This document shows, in pieces, positions 39,899 to 47,304 of a DNA stretch of 47,304 bases. The notes beneath the pieces are model-generated. The model was not told where the DNA came from. It did not search any database and saw nothing but the letters and a program-made list of their open reading frames with translations. The stretch is from Priapulus caudatus (Eukaryota > Priapulida > Priapulimorpha > Priapulimorphida > Priapulidae). Position 1 is the first letter of the stretch. Each line of letters begins with the position of its first letter. A program made the position numbers and the translations under genes. The stretch spans positions 1-47,304 of the forward strand of contig NW_014577956.1 of the NCBI RefSeq assembly GCF_000485595.1, written 5' to 3'.

Positions 39899-40407
39899 GT
39901 GTCAACACTGAGAGCACATGACATATATGGGGGTTACACAAACTGACTTTTTACATGAGGTACATGTCTTAGTTCTACGTCCCTTCAATAGGGGGCGACA
40001 TTTCATTGATTGTTATGGAGTGGAGTGGATTTGCCCGGACACCTATATTTTCATTTTTTTTAGAAACTAGTGTATTTAATAGCTTTTTTTTGCTATGGAT
40101 ATTGTACTCCTACCAACTTTAAATGAACATATGGCTATATGAGTGTTTGAATGTAGAAAACTTGGAGAAACTGGGACATTTAATATGCTAACATAGATCT
40201 CGGACATTCTAAAATGTAGCAAAAAAACATGTTTTTCTGCCTAAAACTCAAAAACCGTGTGCAATAAAGTGCTGAAAGTTTATTTCCAAGTGGAAATACC
40301 CCCAATCTACATTTTAATGGTTATAATGCTTACTGGAATTCATTAATAAAAAAATGTGAGGCTTGGACAAAAAAAAACCATATAAATCACGTTGATTTAT
40401 ATGCTCT
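39899..40407. other. non-coding, nothing recognised
   Basis: AT-rich; no ORF or repeat structure noted. Confidence 0.4.
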
Positions 40408-42973
40408 GGTACCAGGGTACGTTCCGATAGTACCCTGGGGAACTGTTACTCTTCGTGGTGAAGATGGGATGGAAATAGACGTCACCGTAGATGTGCCAAC
40501 TATGGAGCGGCTTGAAGCAGGAGGTCAGTAGTCAAATCACTGTCAAGTATTGGCTACACGTACAATATAAATATATTTATTGAAAATGCATTGCTTCATA
40601 ATTAGTAGTAATTGTCATTGTACTTATATGAAATGTATACTTATGGTAACAGATCACGAGCTGGCACAAACTATGATGAGAAATCATAGAGAGTCAGAGA
40701 CAGGTAACAATTTCGGTGCGCATTAATCCGTTCCTTAATCGTTGCATGTTGAAAAACAAGTTTTTGAATTAGGATTGTTGGATCATTGTTCATTTCGTGT
40801 TTCAGTAATTGACTGGCATGCAGTTTCTTCATTTAGATGCTTTTATGTTCTAGTTGGAAGTGAATAACTATTGTTCCAGTGGCAAGTTTTTTCAGTTAAT
40901 TTTCATTACCATGAACTAAGATGGTTTTATAACTAACTAACTAATAAACCAAATTATCGTACCTCATTATATAACGCAATGCTATTTTCCTGCTCGCTGC
41001 CATTGGTTATTTCGCAATGTTAACTAGCCATGTGATATTGCCATGTGATAATTGATGCAATATCACCCGCTCAGACCGAAGTACCCTGAAGTTGCTAGTG
41101 GAAGTGCACGAAGATTTATGTTCATGTTTTTTAAATAATTAAATATCATTTAATTTAACATTTAATAGTTTGTTTCTCTTAATATTGGTATGTTTATTCG
41201 GTATAATGAAATGAATAATGACTGGCATGGAGGGTAATATTGCAGATGGTCTCCCCTTGGAACCAATACTTCTCTCAGCTGACTAATGGAACTAGCTCCG
41301 ATAGGACTTGGCTCTCTGAGGAATATTGGTTCCTCGGGTAGGCAATCCGCAATATCCCCCTTCAGGCCTGTTATTATTTTTATACTAGCGCAGGTTAATT
41401 TTCTTTACCCTGAACATGAAATCAAACTTTTTGACTTCAACCAAATCATTACTTGCTGTCTTACGCAACAAAATGTTTCAACAAAATGTTTCAAGTTCAA
41501 AATCAGAGATTATTATATTTTTATATATCATGAAGGGTTACATACAGCCAATAGTTTTCTGTTTGTACAACACTAGCAAGTGTGTTATCAATTTAAACAG
41601 TATTTGGCAAGTTTCCCATCTGTAGGATCAACTCCTTTCGTATGATTCATTCGTTCTTGAATAGCTCCCACAGGTAGTCAGCTAGAGGTTGATTGTGTGT
41701 GGAGCGTGGGGTCAACACGAGAGTTGATTCGACTTCGGGAATCAAATCTCGATAAATTCAACTCATCACGTACCCCAAACAAAAGGGTTTGGGAACAAAT
41801 TGCGGTTGAACTAAGACCTATATTGGTGGTAAGCTTACATGCATGTTTTTAGACAAAATCTCAAAAGTAAGCAGGGAAAAACTGTTTAATATGACTACCT
41901 TAGTAAGATGAATAAAACTTTAAAAATTAGATTCAAATATCTCTATAATTTTATACGATTTGTTGTCTGTTGAAACTTGCAATCATACAATTACACACGT
42001 AACATAACCACATTGGAAACAATCACACGAGTCATTGCAATACTACAATATAAAAATATCCTTCAGGTGACAGGTTTGCAGGTTGAAACAAAGTGGAAAA
42101 ACCTGGTCAGAAAGTACAAAAGTGTTGTTGACCACAATGCAAAATCCGGCAATGGTCGGAAAACATGGGTGTTCTTTGATGACATGGAAAATGTCCTCAA
42201 GGACGCCCCTAACATCCGGCAGCATTTTACTGCAGGCTCTATGCCAGGAGCCTCCGGTGCTGTGCCTGAGGAGGGGTCTACACCAGGATCCTACACGTCC
42301 ACTGCAGGAAATTCTTCGGGTAATGAATTTTCTTGCATGGACCGGAATTGAATTACTGTATATACTCGTGTATAAGTCGATCTTGTATATAGGTCGACCC
42401 AATTTTGTCCAATAATTCAATAATTTATAATATGCCTCGTGTATAGGAATTTGCCTGTGATACCGTATATATGATATGATAAAGACATTATACGGTGAGT
42501 TATATGTTAGTGAGCTTCATCTGCTAAAGGCACTACACATCTTTTCATTACTAATTGGTACATATTTTTTATCTTGATTGTTTACTGGTAATAACTGGTA
42601 AATATTTTTTATGTCTGAAGCTCAGAGTTGCTCCTAGCCAATTCCCATCATGCACAGATTTCAACCAATTAAAACTATTACTCGTGTATACGTCGACTAC
42701 TCCCTTTTTTGCTGAAGAATTTGGCCCTCAAAACGACCTATGCACAAGTATATACGTTAATTTTAAAACTTATGAATTTGTTTTTAATAAATTGGAAATT
42801 AAATTAATAATTCGCGCAAATATGAGTCGAAGTCTGATGGTCTTCGGTCACTATTAATCGAGTTGAAAGAAGATACCAGAGCGGCCGAGGAGGCAAGACT
42901 GAAGGCGGCCAGAGAGATGCATGATGAGAAAATGTTATCTGCATTTCTAGATGTATTTAACTCGAGTAAATAA
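40408..42973 (+). CDS. Myb/SANT-like DNA-binding protein gene (Harbinger accessory or derived host gene)
   Basis: Five coding blocks: up to 40523, 40653-40703, 41674-41828, 42067-42319 and about 42812-42973. The first four join with consistent phases (1, 1, 0, then 1). The core is a trihelix/Myb-DNA-binding domain: WSVGSTRELIRLRESNLDKF, VWEQIAVELRP, then TKWKNLVRKYKSVVDHN and GRKTWVFFDDMENVL. The last block is a charged helix (ELKEDTRAAEEARLKAAREM) ending at TAA 42971-42973. Such proteins partner with PIF/Harbinger transposases or are domesticated as transcription regulators. There are no stops in any block. The acceptor for the last exon is unclear because a MITE occupies the intron. No Harbinger transposase adjoins it; the nearest is at 17266. 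Confidence 0.65.
42067..42319 (+). CDS. exon with the second half of the Myb/SANT-like domain
   Basis: Acceptor CTTCAG at 42061-42066 and donor GTAATG at 42320. It encodes ETKWKNLVRKYKSVVDHN with the Trp spacing of Myb/SANT-like domains, followed by a Gly/Ser/Pro-rich linker. The frame is fully open. Confidence 0.7.
42354..42759 (+). mobile_element. MITE-like element with GTATATACT termini
   Basis: Left TTACTGTATATACTCGTG and the complement of the right end TTAACGTATATACTTGTG match at 15 of 18 positions. The GTGTATAAGTCGA block recurs inside in both orientations. The interior is AT-rich with no transposase. The right flank AATT could be the duplicated target but this is not certain. Confidence 0.55.
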
Positions 42974-43378
42974 ATGTGATTATAAAAACCCTCCCTGTTA
43001 ACACTGAAAATGTGGAACATCATTTAACTCTATGCAACTTATCTAACTAATAATTAAATATCATGCAACTCTTCATATGTGACATACCAGGGGTTGTCTG
43101 ATAAATGCTCGATGATTAAATATGACACCCCAAGCTATCTACCACAGCCTGTCTTCTCAGGGATCCTGCAGTGTTTCCGGATCCGAGACCAGGAGTTGAT
43201 GCCTAAGAATAGGACTAAGAATAGCTTTACGGCCCCGACGATGTGCGTATGCACCGTTAGCACTAGTCTTGTTAATTAGTAGCAATAATCGTATTAGCAT
43301 GTTCGTAAAGCGCACTATAAGTGACACGCGCTTCATTTAAACGCATATATTCGACAGACGCCGTTTAAAGCGGCCTGG
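42974..43378. other. non-coding, nothing recognised
   Basis: Composition shifts from AT-rich to GC-rich near 43330, where the retroelement island begins. Confidence 0.4.
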
Positions 43379-44182
43379 TTGTACCTCTGTTTATTCCGCG
43401 GCTTATACGCGACCGCATTCTACAATTCGTTTCACGCCGCTATGGCAATTACCGGGCAGTCATTATCGCATACTGCCCCGGCTACGACACCGTTCCACGT
43501 ATTACGCCCACCACTTGACATTGTCAGGATCACGCAAACAGCGGTCAAGACGACGCACGGCATCTGCCAACGCCGCCGCCTTACACCTGCGTCGCCTGCG
43601 CTGGCATTAGCATACAGGATACCTGCGCCAGAAGCCAGCCGACAGCAGCGGAAGCGGCAGCAGCAGCAGCTACCAGCAGGGACCTGCGCCGCCTGCGTTT
43701 ACACCAGCGCCGCCTGCTTGCATCCGGGCACCTGCCACCTGCCTGCACCTGCGCTTCATGTGCCAGCGTCGCCGCGGCCTGTTCCGGCGATACCTGTGCC
43801 GAGTGGCGATGGCAGCATAGGCTACTCGCCCCGCCGCGGGCACGCGACACCGGAGACTCCACCGACGACGATCCATGGAGCCCCGCACCCCCACCCCCCG
43901 ACCGCTATTACGCCGGCCATTTCGTCGGGTCGGGCACGAACTCCGACCCCACGATATACGAGTTCATCGTTGGCGAGGAGGACGACCCGGCGCGAACGAC
44001 GTTCCATCCGGAACATGTACGCCAGATGGCCGCAACGGCCATCGTGGCCGCTCTGTCGCGAGCGGCCGCCAGGTCGCCAGCAACCACCTCCAACGACGGA
44101 CACGAAGAGGAGGGCGTACACTGAGGAATGTCAATTGTGTCAATCTATTGTACGATTATGTATTGTATATTGTATATTGTAG
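43379..44182 (+). CDS. GC-rich ORF region of a retroelement remnant; frame uncertain
   Basis: All frames are open over long parts because of high G+C. The 267-codon frame at 43379 is Pro/Arg/Thr-rich and looks like a shadow. The frame ending at TGA 44122-44124 looks more like protein: PWSPAPPPPDRYYAGHFVGS, then TIYEFIVGEEDDPARTTFHP and an Ala-rich helix. It is acidic and balanced. Position just upstream of a polypurine tract and LTR suggests the 3'-most ORF or a gag-type fragment of an LTR element. No known domain is seen. The composition is unlike the surrounding sequence. Confidence 0.35.
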   Translation: MYLCLFRGLYATAFYNSFHAAMAITGQSLSHTAPATTPFHVLRPPLDIVRITQTAVKTTHGICQRRRLTPASPALALAYRIPAPEASRQQRKRQQQQLPAGTCAACVYTSAACLHPGTCHLPAPALHVPASPRPVPAIPVPSGDGSIGYSPRRGHATPETPPTTIHGAPHPHPPTAITPAISSGRARTPTPRYTSSSLARRTTRRERRSIRNMYARWPQRPSWPLCRERPPGRQQPPPTTDTKRRAYTEECQLCQSIVRLCIVYCIL

Positions 44183-44416
44183 ATTGTGTATTGGACGATT
44201 AGGTCCCTTCAGGACAAGGGTATAAACCGTCGGGGATCGATGCGTTATTGTGTTATAATATGTTAGGAATTGTGTATTAATTCAGTTTATTGTATTATTG
44301 TAGTTAGCATGCCACGCCGTCGATCCCCCCCCCCTGTGGACAGCCAGCCGGGAGGCTGGCAGATCGATGTTTACTTTAGTGACCACTTTAGTGACCACTT
44401 TAGTGAACATCGTTTT

Positions 44417-44430
44417 AGTGGGGGGAGAAG
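44417..44430 (+). promoter_or_regulatory. polypurine tract of an LTR element
   Basis: GTGGGGGGAGAAG directly precedes the TGTAACG start of the LTR. This is the standard position of the plus-strand primer site in LTR retrotransposons. Confidence 0.65.
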
Positions 44431-44884
44431 TGTAACGATGCCGTTACAGGGGCGAGAGTTGCTCTCCCCCCCTCCCCGACACGACGCGAAGCGAAGGTAT
44501 TGATTGAACAGCATTGCCCCTGCAACCAGAGGCAATCAATAGCAGCCGCACGCGGCCGCAGTTATGGCTGCCTGCAGTTAAGATGGCTGCCGAGTGTCGC
44601 GATAATGGGGTGCTAGCTGATTTGAGGGATTAACTTCTACGGACGCCGGGACACTCCGTGCGTGGGGCCCTGATAAAACGCCGCAAGACGAGCCTGTCTT
44701 CGAGGAACTCTCTCCCGAACTCCAGACGCGACCAACTTGTACCTTTGTAAGCAGTGCCAGTGTGAATCTAAATTAAACCAACTAGTCATTTATATAATTC
44801 TTCTGATTGGCTCTTTCTATGAATTGCGGAAACATAACATAGCATAACCAACAATAGTCAAGTAACGTTAAATCCAACGTTACA
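44431..44884 (+). repeat. 3' LTR, 454 bp (TGTAACG...CGTTACA)
   Basis: It starts TGTAACG and ends CGTTACA, a classic Ty3/gypsy LTR inverted end. The polypurine tract precedes it. GATAAAAC at about 44672 may be a TATA-like box. No 5' LTR copy is found upstream, so the element is truncated at its left side. The five bases after the LTR are AATCA; no left partner is available. Confidence 0.65.
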
Positions 44885-45149
44885 AATCAGTACAGAATGC
44901 CAGTAGAAATTATACGATTTAAGAGCCATAACCATCTTCAATCAAATTTAGCTTTTAGAATTTCACTGTGACATTGCTAGGCCTCATACATCAGCAATGT
45001 ATGATTCTACTTAAAGCCAAACCCGTCAGTACAAATTCTTCTAACAGTAAACAACATCAGTTTAACCCTTCCTCTTGAGCCTCAAAAGGCTTATCTCGAC
45101 ACTAGTCTTCTGCATAGATAGCAGAAAGTACAGTTTCCAGTCAATAGTA
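44885..45149 (+). repeat. dispersed repeat, copy B, in non-coding sequence
   Basis: 45061-45134 resembles 24384-24460 (TTTAACCC.TCCTCTTGAG, TCAAAAGG, TTATC.GACACT, GCAGAAAGTACA). The rest holds nothing I recognise. Confidence 0.55.
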
Positions 45150-45700
45150 AAGATGAGAGAGAATATCTCCATATAGTAAATGATGAGGAAGAGAATCGTC
45201 GCAATAGTAAAGATGAGGAAGATAGAATCATGTCAATGCGTAAAGATAGAAGGAAGAGAATTCGTGTCAATGCGCTAAGATAGAAGGAGAATCATGTCAA
45301 TTAGTAAAGATGAGAAAGAGAATCGTTGTCAATAGTTAAAGATGAGCGAAGAGATCGTCGCAATAGTAAAGATGAGGAAGAGATCGTGGCAGATAAGCTA
45401 CAAGATAGGGGGAAAGAAATTCGTGGCCTAATAGTCAAACGATGAGAAGACAATCGTGGCAATATTAAAGACTGCAGGAGAGAATGCGTGGCCAATAGTA
45501 AAGAAATAGGAAGAGGATCGTGTTAGCAGTAAAGCTAGGCGAAGAGGATTTGTCAGCAGTACAGGATGATGATGAGGCATACTGCTCAGTGTACAGATTA
45601 GCGAAGAGTATTGTGTAGCAGTACAGAATGAGGAGAGGATACTGTCAGTGATACAGAGGAGAAGAGAATATATGTGTTGCAACGTATCAGATTGCGAGAT
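45150..45700 (+). repeat. degenerate purine-rich minisatellite, unit about 30-34 bp
   Basis: Successive units are variants of AATAGTAAAGATGAGGAAGA followed by GAATCGTGGC. There are roughly 15-17 units, with many single-base insertions and deletions, and later units drift to CAGTACAG.ATGAG forms. No reading frame is kept. Confidence 0.75.
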
Positions 45701-46059
45701 GGATAGTTGCCAGCGTATCACAAACAATGCATACTGTGATGTATTTCAAATTAAGGATGATGAATGGTGTAAGCAGCAAGAAACACACAAAGGAGAGTTG
45801 TATGGCAGCAAACACTAGAAATAAAAATGATTACTGTCAGCAGAGGAAGTAATAATGATTCCAGACATGTCAGCATACAATACCAATAATAGCGCAGCAA
45901 ACAGGTGCATTCCAAATACCGCTGACATCTAAAGCAGCACTGAGCCTAATGGTACTGTGAAAAATTATATGCAAACGGTGCCGATCGTCAATGGAACTAA
46001 GTTCACTCTGAAGAACATGAAGTGGCTAAAATTCGTGCCATGCCAAAGATGTCAAAACG
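45701..46059. other. non-coding, nothing recognised
   Basis: A-rich sequence between the minisatellite and the recombinase gene. Weak coding signal begins at about 46020. Confidence 0.35.
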
Positions 46060-47304
46060 TAGAAGAGGGGCATGGGTAATATTGGTGGGCAAAGGTGACT
46101 TTAAACACAATCTAAAGCAAGGACAGAAAACAAAGGTATGGTACTTCAAAAGTATAGGATGGGAAAAAGAAATCCAGGCTTAGAGACAAACGACTGCCTG
46201 CCTTGTGAATTTTGTTTAGCAAGTTATAGCAAAAAGGCGCTATGGAAGCACCAAAAACATTGTGTAGCGAATTCTAGGATAGGTAATATTAAAAGAGGAG
46301 CAGCACAGGCCCATGGCCGCCTTCTTCTTTCCACATCGTCTTCTTCTCTGGAGAAGATCTTGGTCACTATGAAAGATGACAACATCACTGCAATAGTTGA
46401 AAGGGATCCTCTCATTAAAAAGTTTGGAGAGAGGTTGGTGTAAAAATATATTAACAAAAGCCATTTAAAGAACATGATTGAACAAAAATTGCGTTAAATA
46501 GCTAGGTTAGTTAATGTTGGACCTCAAGTAAAACAAGACATGACGAAGTTGGAGGATTTTCTGTCGCCTGCTAATTTTTATGACATGAAAAAATGTGTGA
46601 GATTGCTCACTGGATATAATATAGAAGCTATAAGAAGCCATCCCTTGCCATGAAGCTTGGGATTTCTCTAAAAAAATGTGCTGTCATAGCAAGGGCATTA
46701 GCTATTAAAAATGACAGCACAGAAGCAGAAAGAAAGGCGTCCCAATATTTGGAGTTGCACACAGTAGAGTTTACTACAATTTCAAGCAAGTACACTGGAA
46801 GACCGACAGTGCAACACAACAAAACAGCTACCACTGTTTGAAGATGTAGTGAAGCTTAATGAGTATCTCAGCGACAAAGCATCAGCTTATCAAAAAGAAC
46901 AAAAAAATAGTGCCACATATGTAAAGCTAGCCAAAGTCAACCTTACAAGTTATATTGTTTAATCGCAAACGAAGTGGAGAGGCAGAAAAAATAAAACTAA
47001 CAGACTACAAGAATGGTCTCATGAACGACATAGCAGACAGTGAAATTCTATCACACCTTGACACTTTTGAGAAGAAACTTGTTACCGAGTTAAAACGTGT
47101 CGAGATAAAAGGAAAGCACGGTCGAAGAGTACCAATACTTCTGACAGAGGGTATGGTAGCAAGCATAAATTACATGCTGTCAATGAGAGAAACAGTAGTT
47201 GTAGATGATGAAGAGCCACTCCTGTTTGCTCGCCCAGGAAACTGTCTGTCTCCTTATAGAGGACATATTGTTGACTCTGAATGTGCTTCCGCATGTGGAG
47301 CTCA
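46060..47304 (+). pseudogene. Crypton-like tyrosine-recombinase gene, broken, cut by the window end
   Basis: The N-terminal part (46138-46443) has a zinc-finger-like block CLPCEFCLASYSKKALWKHQ with a His/Cys end, then AQAHGRLLLSTSSSSLEKIL and MKDDNITAIVERDPLIKKFG. Frames then shift through KLEDFLSPANFYDMKKCVRL (about 46550) and LSDKASAYQKEQKNSATYVK (46868-46930). The catalytic part starts LFNRKRSGEAEKIKLTDYKN (about 46965-47020), where the Arg of the RxGE box is the first catalytic residue of tyrosine recombinases. It goes on to RVEIKGKHGRRVPILL and EEPLLFARPGN. The H-x-x-R and Tyr would lie beyond the window. At least four frame changes. I assign it to Crypton-like elements by motif memory. 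Confidence 0.55.

Noticed and set aside
43581-44121. Long minus-strand ORFs in the GC-rich island
   Set aside because: High G+C removes stops in every frame; the compositions are Arg/Gly-rich and lack domains.

Overview
The window looks like nuclear DNA from an animal, most likely an aquatic invertebrate. Coding pieces are broken up by short spliceosomal introns (GT-AG, often phase 0). Base composition is AT-rich, a TTAGGG-type tract is present, and the transposon families are those common in marine invertebrate genomes. I cannot name the species. There is one 10-base N gap (13723-13732). I see no prokaryotic operons, no rRNA or tRNA genes and no CRISPR array. Almost everything recognisable is mobile DNA, often inserted inside other mobile DNA, and most coding copies are broken.

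Layout. 277-4292: a multi-exon Mutator-like (MULE) gene joining a Ulp1-type cysteine protease, a C2H2 zinc finger, a DDE transposase and a SWIM zinc finger, with frameshifts. 4560-5110: a minus-strand LINE 3' remnant. 5847-11364: a CACTA/tnp2-like transposase gene. A pogo-like MITE (6540-7161) lies in its intron, an LTR retroelement with 186-bp LTRs (7701-8875) in its coding exon, and a TTAA-flanked piggyBac-like element (10568-11274) near its 3' end. Removing the two exon insertions plus one target duplication each leaves a single 696-codon frame (stop included). 11850-14388: a DDE-transposase-like gene with a DNCGGQNKN-type motif, an exonic minisatellite and a TTAA-flanked foldback element. 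14791-16863: a small MITE and a Ty3/gypsy pol fragment. 16885-18690: a PIF/Harbinger transposase. 18706-21650: hAT fragments around a LINE. 21680-22716: the C-terminal end of another LINE. 23418-23720: a TIR element containing TTAGGG-like repeats.

24981-31021 is a degenerate L1/Tx1-like LINE. It carries a 993-bp internal direct duplication around a 729-bp insert, and a 1408-bp hAT-type element with an 8-bp target duplication. 31687-32220 is a TIR element built around three 146-bp tandem units. 32653-34199 is a broken gene I do not recognise. 34218-35018 holds an LTR-like segment and an Env-like fragment. 35160-36910 is a second DNCSGQNKN transposase gene. 37227-37405 is a perfect-TIR MITE. 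39113-39898 is a cysteine/histidine-rich gene with two in-frame stops. 40408-42973 is a Myb/SANT-like gene whose first four exons keep phase. 43379-44884 is a GC-rich retroelement island ending in a polypurine tract and an LTR. 45150-45700 is a degenerate purine-rich minisatellite. 46060-47304 is a Crypton-like tyrosine-recombinase gene cut by the window end.

The genes do not form one pathway. Each is a mobility gene of a separate element, and the order of nesting gives a relative history of insertion. The least explained pieces are the Ulp1-MULE architecture, the unknown gene at 32653-34199, the two DNCxGQNKN genes, the GC-rich island and the 146-bp repeat element. All family calls come from motif recognition by eye; no database search was run.
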